Shown here piece by piece: positions 56,369-64,000 of a stretch of DNA of 64,000 nt. The position numbers and the translations under genes were made by a program. The DNA comes from Sphingomonas sp. Mn802worker (GTDB taxonomy: Bacteria; Pseudomonadota; Alphaproteobacteria; Sphingomonadales; Sphingomonadaceae): assembly GCF_000382485.1 (NCBI RefSeq), contig NZ_AORY01000002.1:243655-307654 (forward strand). The letters are read 5' to 3'. Within the stretch, counting starts at the first letter, position 1. Every line of letters starts with the position of its first letter. Under the pieces are notes generated by a model. The model was not told the origin of the DNA. It did not search any database and saw only the letters and a program-made list of their open reading frames with translations.

Positions 56369-57040
56369 CTACCCTCCGCCGCCACCGATCGTGTTGATCG
56401 TGAAGGCGAGTACGCCGAGGTTGAACACAAATGCCGCCAGGCACTGGCCCAGCGCCACGCGCCGCATCCGCCCGCTGGAAATCGTCACGTCGGAGGTCTG
56501 AAACGTCATGCCGAGCGTGTAGCTGAAATACAGGAAGTCCCAATAATCGGGCTCTTTGGTGTCCGGGAAGTCGAGCCCGCCGGCATCGCCGCGCCCATCC
56601 TCGCCCTCGCCGTAGAACAGGTGTGCGTAGTGTAGCGCGTAGACCATGTTGGAGAACAGCCACGCGAGCACCAGCGTGGCGATGACCAGCGCGATCGCCA
56701 GCGCGTCGTTCTTGCCCTTCAGCTCGCCGTTGACCGCGGCGAGGATCACGAAGGTCGTGCCCGCGGTGATCGCGAGCAGCAGCGCGCGGTTGGCATCGTT
56801 GGCGCGGGTCGAGCGGCGCATCGCGGCCGCGGTCACCTCGCCGAACAACGGAACGAGCGAGACGATGAAGGCGATTGCGCCAAGATCGAACGCGACCATC
56901 ACGCCGCGACCGATGCCGATCGCGGGGATCAGCAATGCCGCGCCGATGCCGCAGACCAGCACGAACAGCACGAAGCGCGGCGGCGCGATGCGCTGCCCCA
57001 ACATGCGCTTCACCCGATTCCAGCCGCTCGCATCGCTCAT
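56369..57040 (-). CDS. DUF1345 membrane protein
   Basis: The 223-residue protein has about five membrane helices and the DUF1345 core: [40 protein letters not shown] and [15 protein letters not shown]. The pattern resembles the pore region of a two-helix channel, though the function of this family is not known. It is divergent from hisS across a 51-base gap, so the two promoters overlap. Confidence 0.9.
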   Translation of the reverse strand: MSDASGWNRVKRMLGQRIAPPRFVLFVLVCGIGAALLIPAIGIGRGVMVAFDLGAIAFIVSLVPLFGEVTAAAMRRSTRANDANRALLLAITAGTTFVILAAVNGELKGKNDALAIALVIATLVLAWLFSNMVYALHYAHLFYGEGEDGRGDAGGLDFPDTKEPDYWDFLYFSYTLGMTFQTSDVTISSGRMRRVALGQCLAAFVFNLGVLAFTINTIGGGGG

Positions 57041-57091
57041 GCAGCCAGTGCTAGCGCGCGCGCGCCGCCTCGCCTAGATACGCGCGCGCTT

Positions 57092-58300
57092 ATGGCTCGT
57101 ATCCAGACCCCCAATCGCGTGCGCGGCACGCAGGACATCTTCCGCGACGACGAGCGCCGCTTCGCGCACGTGCAGTCGACGTTCGACCGCGTTCGCCGGC
57201 TTTATTGCTTCGAGCGTGTCGAGGTGCCGATGTTCGAGGACACGCAGGTGTTCGCGCGCTCGATCGGCGAGACGACCGATGTCGTGTCGAAGGAGATGTA
57301 CACCTTTCCCGATCGTGGCAACGACAGCCTGACGCTGCGCCCCGAATTCACCGCCGGGATCGCGCGCGCCTATATCACCGGCGGGTGGCAGCAATACGCG
57401 CCGCTGAAGCTGGTCACGTCGGGCGCGGTATTCCGCTACGAGCGCCCGCAGAAGGGGCGCTATCGCCAATTCCACCAGATCGATGCCGAAATTCTGGGCG
57501 CTCCCGAAGCCGCGGTCGATGTCGAGCTGCTGTGCCTCGCTGACCAGTTGCTCCATGAGCTTGGCATTGCCGATGGCGTGACGTTGCAGCTCAACACGCT
57601 GGGCGATGCGGAAACGCGCGACGCGTGGCGCGCTGCGCTGGTGGCGCACTTTGAGGCGCACCGCGCCAAATTGTCGGAGGACAGTCTCGCGCGGCTCGAC
57701 AAGAACCCGCTGCGCATCCTCGATTCCAAGGATCCGCGCGACCGTCTGATCGCCGACAGCGCGCCCGATATCGACGCCTATCTGACGGCAGAGGCGCGCG
57801 CGTTCTTCGACGCGGTCACCGCCGGGCTCGACGCCGCCGGGGTCAAGTGGACGCGCAACGCGCGGCTGGTGCGCGGGCTCGATTATTATCGCCACACCGC
57901 GTTCGAGTTCGTCACCGATCGGCTGGGGGCGCAGGGCACCGTACTCGCAGGCGGGCGCTACGACGGGCTGGTCGAAAGCCTGGGCGGTCCGGCGACCGCG
58001 GGGGTCGGCTGGGCCGCGGGGATCGAGCGGCTGGCGATGATGCTCGACGAGCCGGCGGTCAGCGGCCCTGACGTGGTGGTGGTGATCGAGGATGATGCGG
58101 CGCACGCAGAAGCCACGGCGGCGCTCGCCAAGTTGCGCCGCGCCGGTGTCTCGGCCGAACTGGTCGCGACCGGCTCGCCGCGCAAGCGCTACGACAAGGC
58201 GCTGAAGCTCGATCCGGCGGAGACGGTGACGTTCCGTACCGACGGTCATGCGGCACGCGTGCTGCGTGGCGCGGGTCGCGCACAGGCGGTGCTCGGTTGA
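57092..58300 (+). CDS. hisS: Histidyl-tRNA synthetase
   Basis: The 402-residue class II synthetase charges tRNA-His. Class II motifs are visible: motif 2 [23 protein letters not shown], the His-binding [14 protein letters not shown] and motif 3 GIERLAMML. The C-terminal anticodon domain follows ([24 protein letters not shown]). The start [17 protein letters not shown] is standard. It lies 13 bases before prfA, so tRNA charging and termination genes are co-transcribed with prmC. Confidence 0.97.
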   Translation: MARIQTPNRVRGTQDIFRDDERRFAHVQSTFDRVRRLYCFERVEVPMFEDTQVFARSIGETTDVVSKEMYTFPDRGNDSLTLRPEFTAGIARAYITGGWQQYAPLKLVTSGAVFRYERPQKGRYRQFHQIDAEILGAPEAAVDVELLCLADQLLHELGIADGVTLQLNTLGDAETRDAWRAALVAHFEAHRAKLSEDSLARLDKNPLRILDSKDPRDRLIADSAPDIDAYLTAEARAFFDAVTAGLDAAGVKWTRNARLVRGLDYYRHTAFEFVTDRLGAQGTVLAGGRYDGLVESLGGPATAGVGWAAGIERLAMMLDEPAVSGPDVVVVIEDDAAHAEATAALAKLRRAGVSAELVATGSPRKRYDKALKLDPAETVTFRTDGHAARVLRGAGRAQAVLG

Positions 58301-58313
58301 GCGGCGGTTGCGC

Positions 58314-59393
58314 ATGACGACCATCTCCCCCGACCGTATCCGCCAGATCGAGGCGCGGCGCGACGAGCTGTCCGCGTTGATGGCGACGGGCAATCTCGAC
58401 GGCGACCGCTTCGTTGCGGTTTCGAAGGAATATGCCGAGCTGGAGCCGGTCGCGCAGGCGGCGGGCGAGGTGCGGCGGCTGCGCGCCGAGGCCGAGAGCC
58501 TGCAATATATGACTGACGATGCCGACGCCGAGCTGCGCGCGATGGCGGAGGAGGAGTTGCGCGACAACAAGGCCGCGCTCGCCGAGGCCGACCGGCGTCT
58601 CGCACTGGCGCTGCTGCCACGCGATGCCGCCGATCAGCGCTCGGCAATGCTTGAGGTGCGCGCAGGGACCGGCGGCGACGAGGCGGCGCTGTTCGCGGGC
58701 GACCTGTTCCGCATGTACCAGCGTTTCGCCGAGGAGCAGGGCTGGCGTGTCGAGCTGATCTCGGCCTCGGACAGCGACGCGGGCGGGTTCAAGGAGGTCG
58801 TCGCCTCGATCACCGGTTCGGGTGTCTTTGCCAAGTTAAAGTTCGAGAGCGGCGTGCACCGCGTCCAGCGCGTGCCGGTGACGGAGAGCGGCGGGCGCAT
58901 CCACACCTCGGCGGCGACCGTCGCGGTGCTGCCCGAGGCGGAGGAGGTCGATGTGCAGATTGACGAAGCGAAGGACCTGCGCATCGACGTCTATCGCTCG
59001 TCGGGGCCGGGCGGGCAGTCGGTTAATACGACCGACTCCGCAGTGCGGATCACCCACCTGCCGACCGGGCTGGTCGTGATCCAGCAGGACGAAAAGTCGC
59101 AGCACAAGAACAAGGCCAAGGCGCTCAAGGTCTTGCGCACGCGGCTGTACGAGGCCGAGCGCGAGCGGCTGGCGGCGGAGCGGTCAGGCACACGCCGCGC
59201 GATGGTCGGATCGGGTGATCGGTCGGAGCGCATCCGCACCTACAATTTCCCGCAAGGCCGCGTCACCGATCATCGCATCAACCTGACGCTGCATCGTTTG
59301 CCCGAAATCCTTCAGGGTGAACTCGGCGAACTGGTCGGCGCGCTGATTGCGGAGGACGAGGCGGAGCGATTGGCGAGTCTGGAAAGTGCGTAA
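58314..59393 (+). CDS. prfA: Peptide chain release factor 1
   Basis: RF1 ends translation at UAA and UAG. The 359-residue protein has the GGQ motif in [20 protein letters not shown] and the stop-codon reader [12 protein letters not shown], in which the usual PxT tripeptide reads P-V-T. The ATG at 58314 is chosen; upstream frame is Cys/Arg-rich and out of character. It is part of hisS-prfA-prmC; PrmC methylates the GGQ glutamine. Confidence 0.97.
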   Translation: MTTISPDRIRQIEARRDELSALMATGNLDGDRFVAVSKEYAELEPVAQAAGEVRRLRAEAESLQYMTDDADAELRAMAEEELRDNKAALAEADRRLALALLPRDAADQRSAMLEVRAGTGGDEAALFAGDLFRMYQRFAEEQGWRVELISASDSDAGGFKEVVASITGSGVFAKLKFESGVHRVQRVPVTESGGRIHTSAATVAVLPEAEEVDVQIDEAKDLRIDVYRSSGPGGQSVNTTDSAVRITHLPTGLVVIQQDEKSQHKNKAKALKVLRTRLYEAERERLAAERSGTRRAMVGSGDRSERIRTYNFPQGRVTDHRINLTLHRLPEILQGELGELVGALIAEDEAERLASLESA

Positions 59394-59398
59394 TGCGC

Positions 59399-59467
59399 CG
59401 GTCGGCCTGCTGGGTGCCGCAGCAGGACTCGACCAAGCACGGCCGGCGGACCCAGTGGCTCCGACCG
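59399..59467 (+). other. Structured prfA-prmC spacer
   Basis: CGGTCGG (59399-59405) pairs with CCGACCG (59461-59467), enclosing an inner 7-bp stem CCTGCTG/CAGCAGG (59406-59412 with 59420-59426). ACCCAG (59450-59455) can alternatively pair with CTGGGT (59410-59415). The fold could affect prmC translation, or be chance in GC-rich DNA. Confidence 0.4.
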
Positions 59468-59504
59468 ACGACGCGGCTTCGCCGCGGCGCTACCAGGTAG
59501 CATC

Positions 59505-60332
59505 GTGATGCCGCCCCTCACCCTTCGCGCCGCGCTCGCCGCCGCCGCCCAGCGCTTCGCCTTCTCCGCCACGCCCAGCCTCGACGCCGAGCTTCTGCTC
59601 GCCCATGCGCTCGGCATCACGCGCGAGCGGCTGCTCCTCACGCTCGACGGTTGGCAAGTCCCTGACACCTTCGACACGCTGGTCGAGCGTCGCGCGGCCC
59701 ACGAGCCAATCGCCTACCTGACCGGGATACGCGCCTTTTGGACGATCGACCTGCACGTCGCGCCGGGCGTGCTGGTCCCGCGCGCCGACAGCGAGACCCT
59801 GATTGAGGCGGCGGTGGCGCATTTCGCGGGCACGTCGGGTCCGCGTCGCGTGCTCGACCTCGGCACGGGATCGGGCGCGCTGCTGCTCGCCGCGCTCGAC
59901 GAATGGCCGGATGCGAGTGGGGTGGGGATCGACGCCTCGCCGGCGGCGCTCGGGATCGCGCGTGACAATGCCGAGCGCCTTGGGGTGGCGACACGGGCGC
60001 AGATGGTGGAGGGCGACTGGATGGGGACAGGTGAGGCGTTCGACCTGGTGCTGTGCAATCCGCCTTATATTGAAGTCGGCGCGGTGCTCCCGTTCGAGGT
60101 GCGCACGTGGGAGCCCGCGTCGGCGCTGTTCGCTGGAGCGGACGGACTGGATGATTATCGCCGCCTCGCACCGCTACTTTGCGCGCAGATCGCCGCGGGC
60201 GGCGTCGCGTGCATCGAGATCGGATCGACGCAAGGCGCAGAGGCGACCTCGCTGTTCGAGACGACGGGTCTGAACGTTACAATACGCCGCGACCTGGCAG
60301 GGCATGACCGTTGCCTCGTGATCACGCCTTGA
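59505..60332 (+). CDS. prmC: Release-factor glutamine methyltransferase PrmC
   Basis: PrmC methylates the GGQ glutamine of RF1 and RF2. The 275-residue protein begins at GTG 59505 or the next ATG. It has an N-terminal helical domain (LDAELLLAHALGITRERLLL, EPIAYLTGIRAFWTIDLHV), the SAM site VLDLGTGSGALLLAAL and the catalytic NPPY in DLVLCNPPYIEV. It follows prfA after a 111-base spacer with possible RNA structure. No clear Shine-Dalgarno is seen. Confidence 0.95.
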   Translation: MMPPLTLRAALAAAAQRFAFSATPSLDAELLLAHALGITRERLLLTLDGWQVPDTFDTLVERRAAHEPIAYLTGIRAFWTIDLHVAPGVLVPRADSETLIEAAVAHFAGTSGPRRVLDLGTGSGALLLAALDEWPDASGVGIDASPAALGIARDNAERLGVATRAQMVEGDWMGTGEAFDLVLCNPPYIEVGAVLPFEVRTWEPASALFAGADGLDDYRRLAPLLCAQIAAGGVACIEIGSTQGAEATSLFETTGLNVTIRRDLAGHDRCLVITP

Positions 60333-60600
60333 ACGCAAGCGGGTCAGTGCTCACATTTCGCTTTGAGAACGAGTGGTGAGTCGCTAGGGAGCGGGTAGGG
60401 GCCCGCACAGACAGCGCTGTTTACCGCGTCGTTGTTATGGGGTGTTGCGCCCTCCCTTCGTCATCAGCCGCTGCAGTCCGGTGGCCGTGGCAAGTCCGGT
60501 TCGCCACCGTGCGACCGTCCTGGGGAATGATCGCCCGTGCACCATGATCGGTGCCGCTCGGGAGCAGTGCCGTTTTAGGTTCGAGGACGAGGACACACTT

Positions 60601-61569
60601 TTGATCAACAATCGTCAGCAAGGCCGCCGTCGCGGCCGTGGCAATGGACCGCAGCGTTCCGGCGGTGGTGGCCAGGGGCAGCGTGACAGCGGAAACCGCA
60701 TTGACAGCCGCGCACGCGGCAATGCGGCGCAGTTGCTTGAGAAATACAAGAACATGGCGCGTGACGCGCAGATGTCAGGCGACCGGGTCAACACCGAATA
60801 TTACCTGCAGTTCGCCGACCATTATTTCCGCGTGCTCGCCGATCAGCGCGGGCGCAGCGAGGATCAGGGCCAGCCGCGCCGCCAACCGCGCGACGAGTTC
60901 GACCAGTTCGATCCGTTCGACGATTTCGGTGACGAGGGCGAGCCTGTCCGCGCCGATGAAATGCAGCGCGCACAGGAAGGCGATCGACAGCAGGCGGAGC
61001 GTCAGCAGAACGATCGTCAGTCGGGCGACCGGATGCAGAATGATCGTTACCAGGGCGACCGTCAGCAGAACGACCGTACGCGCGGCGAGCGTGAAGCCCG
61101 ACCCCGTGACGATCGGCAGGAGCGTCCGCGCTACGACCGCGACGAGCGTCCGCGTGAGGCGCGCGAAGATCGCCCGCAGCGTCAGCTGCGTGAGGATCGC
61201 TCGCGCTTCGACCGCGGCGAGCGTCGTCCGATCGAGGCGGGCCAGCCCACGATCGCAAACGACGTGGAGGCGACATCATCGGTCGCGGCCGACCTGAACA
61301 CGGTGTCAGAGCCGGCATCGGCGCCGGACACGCAAGTCGACGAAGCGCCTCGCCGTCGCACCCGAACACGTAAGGTTCGCGATGAGGGTGTCGAGGGTCG
61401 CGCTCCGGTCGAGGCGCTTGATGCCGATCGCCTGCCGCCGTCGCTCGGCATTGTCCGCGCGAGCGAGCCCGAGGATGCCCCGGCCGCGAACGGCGAGGGT
61501 GATGCACCCAAGCCGCGCCGCCGCCGCGTGTCGCGCGTTGCAGCCGGAGAGGCCTCGGCCGCGGAGTAG
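60601..61569 (+). CDS. DUF4167 RNA-binding-like protein
   Basis: The TTG at 60601 is chosen because the mature-looking start INNRQQGRRRGRGNG is the family's N-terminus; an ATG at 60544 is possible but adds an unlikely segment. The 322-residue protein has the DUF4167 core (RARGNAAQLLEKYKNMARDAQMSGDRVNTEYYLQFADHYFRVLAD, about 38-82). A long low-complexity region follows with repeats of QQNDR, GDR and RDER, and a basic tail (RRRTRTRKVRD, KPRRRRVSR). The composition suggests RNA binding or phase separation. The roughly 270-base gap upstream holds no recognised ORF or RNA. Confidence 0.88.
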   Translation: MINNRQQGRRRGRGNGPQRSGGGGQGQRDSGNRIDSRARGNAAQLLEKYKNMARDAQMSGDRVNTEYYLQFADHYFRVLADQRGRSEDQGQPRRQPRDEFDQFDPFDDFGDEGEPVRADEMQRAQEGDRQQAERQQNDRQSGDRMQNDRYQGDRQQNDRTRGEREARPRDDRQERPRYDRDERPREAREDRPQRQLREDRSRFDRGERRPIEAGQPTIANDVEATSSVAADLNTVSEPASAPDTQVDEAPRRRTRTRKVRDEGVEGRAPVEALDADRLPPSLGIVRASEPEDAPAANGEGDAPKPRRRRVSRVAAGEASAAE

Positions 61570-61595
61570 GCGGGGGCTCCTTTTGCGCCGAACAG

Positions 61596-61909
61596 CTACG
61601 GGCCAACGTTCTTCCGGGGCACTCGGCCCATTGCCGTATCAAGGCCGGCGGCATCGGCCACCTCGTCGTGTCCCGTTCCCGAACTCATGAAGGCGAGCCC
61701 CATCAGCGCGCCCGCCATCGCAACTGATCCGATGACCCCGCCGAACGTCGCGAGGGACGCAATCCAGCCTAGCTGCCGTAAGCACGCCCCAGCAGGTGAA
61801 CCGCGACGAACGCCGCGATAACGCCGACCAGCGTCATGATCGCCAGGATGCGGCGGAAGCGCTTACACGCGAAGTGCGCCTGCGCCGGATCGTCCAGTCC
61901 TTGCATCAT
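61596..61909 (-). pseudogene. Frameshifted small two-helix membrane protein
   Basis: The first frame begins MMQGLDDPAQAHFACKRFRR at 61909 after GGGAG and reads through one membrane helix to a stop at 61769 (46 codons). A second frame, open across the same point, continues WIASLATFGGVIGSVAMAGALMGLAFMSSGTGHDE and ends at 61596. It has no start codon before the second helix. I recall a family of about 90-100 residues in sphingomonads with exactly this order (D-x-x-DP-x-A-x-FA start, two helices, SSGTGHDE end). The total length fits a single-base deletion. It may also be a sequencing error. Confidence 0.6.
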
Positions 61910-62008
61910 GCATGCTCCCGCCGCGGCCAGGCTTTGCAACACGCACGCGAACGTGAAATGATGCGCCACGCCAGCCTATAGGCGCGGGACCATACAGGAG
62001 AGAAGGCG

Positions 62009-62437
62009 ATGACCATCGCAGCGATCCTCGGCGACAAGGGCGCCGACCTTGTGTTCATCTCACCCGATCGAACTGTTGCCGACGCCGTCGCGCTACTTGC
62101 CGAGCGGCGGATCGGTGCAGTGCCGGTGCTCGACGATGGCCGTGTCGTAGGTGTATTTTCTGAGCGTGACGTGATCCGCTGCCTGCGCGAGCATGGCGCG
62201 AGCGCGCTCGATCAATCGATCGCGGCGGTGATGACCGCGCCGGCGGTCACCGTCGGCCGAGATGATTCGGTGCTGGGCGCACTGTCGTTGATGACTAGGC
62301 GGCGGATCCGTCACCTGCCGGTAGTCGAACGGGCACGTATCGTCGGCATCGTCTCGATCGGCGACCTGGTCAAATACCGCATCGACCGGATCGAGGCCGA
62401 AGCGAACGCGATGCGTGACTATATCCAGCAGTCATGA
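62009..62437 (+). CDS. CBS-domain pair protein
   Basis: The 142-residue protein is two CBS domains: LVFISPDRTVADAVALLAERRIGAVPVLDDGRVVGVFSERDVIRC and VTVGRDDSVLGALSLMTRRRIRHLPVVERARIVGIVSIGDLV. CBS pairs bind adenine nucleotides and sense energy state. A short helix ends the protein (EANAMRDYIQQ). There is a good AGGAGAGAAGG upstream. It is convergent with the flippase gene, nine bases apart. Confidence 0.94.
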   Translation: MTIAAILGDKGADLVFISPDRTVADAVALLAERRIGAVPVLDDGRVVGVFSERDVIRCLREHGASALDQSIAAVMTAPAVTVGRDDSVLGALSLMTRRRIRHLPVVERARIVGIVSIGDLVKYRIDRIEAEANAMRDYIQQS

Positions 62438-62446
62438 CGTGGCCGG

Positions 62447-63913
62447 TCAGGCACGAATCAGCTTGAGCGTATCGACAACGGTGCTGCGCCAGAACGTGAG
62501 GAGCATACCCGCGTAAGCCGCCGCGCCAAGCGTCACCAGCACCGCGAGCCGCACCGCGGGGGCAAGCGGCGGCAGCAGTGCGTCGGTGGCGACAACCAGC
62601 GCCGCCATCGCCGCGGCGCTGACGATCGCAGGCTTGGCAGCGCGCATCACCGAACCGGCCGACACACCAATTACGGGCAAAGCGCGCGCGCTGCTTAAGC
62701 CGAGATAGACGGGGTAGGCGATTACCCACGCAGTCGCCAATCCAGTCACACCCCAGCGGACCCCGACAAGGAACGCCCCGGTCAGCAATGCCGCCCCGAC
62801 CGCACCGTTCACGACGCCTATCCCCGGTCGACCGATCGCGTCGCAAGCGGGTGAGTAGAGCACCTGCAACGTCATGAACGGCATCGCAAGCGCGAGCAGC
62901 CGCACGACCGGGACCACCTCGCCCCATTTTTCGCCCAATGCCGCATGCACCAGCGGCGCCGCGGTTGCGGCTAGCCCGGCGTAGAAGGGGAGTGCGGCGA
63001 GCATCACCAGCTGCACCGCTTTCAGGAACGCCGCCGCCCGCGCATCCGGGTCATGCTGAATCCGCGCATAAGCGCTGAACGCGACCTCGTTTAGCGGCGG
63101 CACGAACTTCGACACGAAAATCTGCGCCAGGAACAGGCTGGTCGTGTAAATCCCGAGCAGGTGTGGGGTCAGCACGCGGCCGGCGATGAACACGTCGGTC
63201 TGACTCTGCAGGAACCAGAACAATTGTCCGATCGCCATCAGCCCGCCGAAGCGCATCAACTGTCCCGCACCATCGAAGCGAAACAGCGGCCGCACCAGCG
63301 TGCGCGCCGCCCAGGTCAGCCCGATGGCTCGAGCCAGGTACAGGGCACCAGGTGCGGCAACCAGCGTCCACACGCCCCAACCCGACAGCGCCCCGACGAG
63401 GGCAGTCGACGCCGACATCAGCGAGGCCGCCATGTTGACCTTCGCCTGCCGACTGAAATCCAGCTGCCGGCTGAGCAGCGCGGATGGCAGCGCGATAAAC
63501 GGCGTCGTTAGGTAGAGCAGCGATTGCGCCCGTAGCATGTCGGCGACGATTGGCTGGCGGTAGTAAGCGGCAAGCAAGGGGGCTGCGAACAGCTGCGCCA
63601 CTGCAAGCGTCCCGTTGAGCAGGATCAGAAGTCCGAATAACTGGCGGATGTCTCGTGTGCCGACTTCGGGCTGTCGGATCAGCGCGCTGGCAAGCCCGTA
63701 GCCATCGAGCATGTTGGTGAAGGCGAGCACCACTGCGGTCATCGCGAATAATCCGTAGTCGCTCGGCGACAGGGTGCGGATGACCAGGAACGTCGCGGTC
63801 CATTGCACGACTTGCGACAGGATCTGGCTTCCGGAGCGCCACACGATTGCGTTGCGAATCTGACGAATCAGCGTGGTCGGCTTGTTCTCCTGCATGGTGT
63901 CGACGCTCGTCAT
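62447..63913 (-). CDS. MOP-family polysaccharide flippase (Wzx/WzxC-like)
   Basis: The 488-residue protein has about 12-14 membrane helices and the WzxC-like opening QIRNAIVWRSGSQILSQVVQWTATFLVIRTLSPSDYGLFAM, then LLSRQLDFSRQAKVNM and GLMAIGQLFWFLQSQTDVFIAGRVL. It would flip lipid-linked oligosaccharide across the inner membrane for exopolysaccharide or LPS. Starts at 63913 and 63895 are both possible, neither with a strong ribosome-binding site. The 87 bases beyond it run off the window; any exopolysaccharide cluster would lie outside. Confidence 0.9.
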   Translation of the reverse strand: MTSVDTMQENKPTTLIRQIRNAIVWRSGSQILSQVVQWTATFLVIRTLSPSDYGLFAMTAVVLAFTNMLDGYGLASALIRQPEVGTRDIRQLFGLLILLNGTLAVAQLFAAPLLAAYYRQPIVADMLRAQSLLYLTTPFIALPSALLSRQLDFSRQAKVNMAASLMSASTALVGALSGWGVWTLVAAPGALYLARAIGLTWAARTLVRPLFRFDGAGQLMRFGGLMAIGQLFWFLQSQTDVFIAGRVLTPHLLGIYTTSLFLAQIFVSKFVPPLNEVAFSAYARIQHDPDARAAAFLKAVQLVMLAALPFYAGLAATAAPLVHAALGEKWGEVVPVVRLLALAMPFMTLQVLYSPACDAIGRPGIGVVNGAVGAALLTGAFLVGVRWGVTGLATAWVIAYPVYLGLSSARALPVIGVSAGSVMRAAKPAIVSAAAMAALVVATDALLPPLAPAVRLAVLVTLGAAAYAGMLLTFWRSTVVDTLKLIRA

Positions 63914-64000
63914 TGGATGCGCGTAAGCCGCGTCGGCCTACCGTTGCGTAAACGTGTAGGCCGGTGGTGGTGGTGGGCCCTCATTATCAAGCGCTCGTGA

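Noticed and set aside
60333..60600. The 268-base gap before the DUF4167 gene as a possible structured RNA (6S or SRP RNA)
   Set aside because: Several short palindromes occur, but neither the SRP loop sequence nor a long 6S-like rod with a central bubble can be traced.

Overview
The window is GC-rich chromosomal DNA that looks like a sphingomonad (Sphingomonas-type alphaproteobacterium). The grounds are gene order and protein families: rpmF-plsX-fabH-ihfA-merR; a Suv3-like helicase, S4 protein, fdxA and carD in a row; rnd-lptC-lptA; a DUF4167 protein; TorF-like and MipA outer-membrane proteins; a PabB-PabC fusion; and many GTG or TTG starts. I see no insertion sequence, prophage, CRISPR array, rRNA or conjugation gene. 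There is one tRNA (Gly-GCC) and one clear riboswitch (TPP, upstream of thiC).

Layout. 1-2.4 kb: the 5' part of an AsmA-family gene, then rpmI-rplT with a strong bidirectional terminator. 2.6-7.5 kb: a small hypothetical, a sterol-desaturase-type hydroxylase overlapping a DUF2141 protein, a MipA/OmpV porin, and two tandem exported ferritin-like proteins. 7.6-10.5 kb: TPP riboswitch, thiC, an unrecognised 57-residue ORF and tRNA-Gly. 10.7-17.2 kb: an OmpR/EnvZ-type two-component system, a SulP transporter, a TorF-like outer-membrane protein, a CnoX-like thioredoxin-TPR protein, a LON-substrate-binding-domain protein and a Trm112-like protein. 17.2-22.6 kb: lipoprotein MsrA with a small partner ORF, aspartate aminotransferase, PabB-PabC, a metallo-beta-lactamase-fold hydrolase and a MAPEG protein. 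22.7-26.5 kb: the rpmF-plsX-fabH-ihfA-merR run and a PhyH-type dioxygenase. 26.9-30.1 kb: sucC and etfB-etfA. 30.3-40.1 kb: a DinG/XPD-type helicase, a SixA-like phosphatase, three tandem GIN-domain proteins with two palindromes, carD, fdxA, the S4 protein and the Suv3-like helicase. 40.3-48.3 kb: an M23 endopeptidase, rnd-lptC-lptA, isoaspartyl peptidase, two paired acyltransferases and ispG. 48.4-53.7 kb: a TonB-domain protein, a MerR regulator divergent from a glutaredoxin-MauE fusion, a second SulP, and a DMT-GNAT-SMR operon. 53.7-64 kb: ppa, an M61 peptidase, a DUF1345 protein, hisS, prfA-prmC, the DUF4167 protein, a frameshifted small membrane gene, a CBS protein and a polysaccharide flippase.

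Most genes are housekeeping: translation (L35, L20, L32, HisS, RF1 and its methyltransferase PrmC), fatty-acid and phospholipid initiation, LPS transport, isoprenoid, thiamin and folate synthesis, and the TCA/electron-transfer step. I found no clear new defence or biosynthetic system. The items most worth a second look are the paired Tat-exported ferritin-like proteins with a shared C-terminal module, the MerR-type promoter whose predicted transcript would be leaderless, the palindromes in the GIN-domain cluster, the riboswitch expression platform, the small proteins, and the frameshifted two-helix membrane gene.
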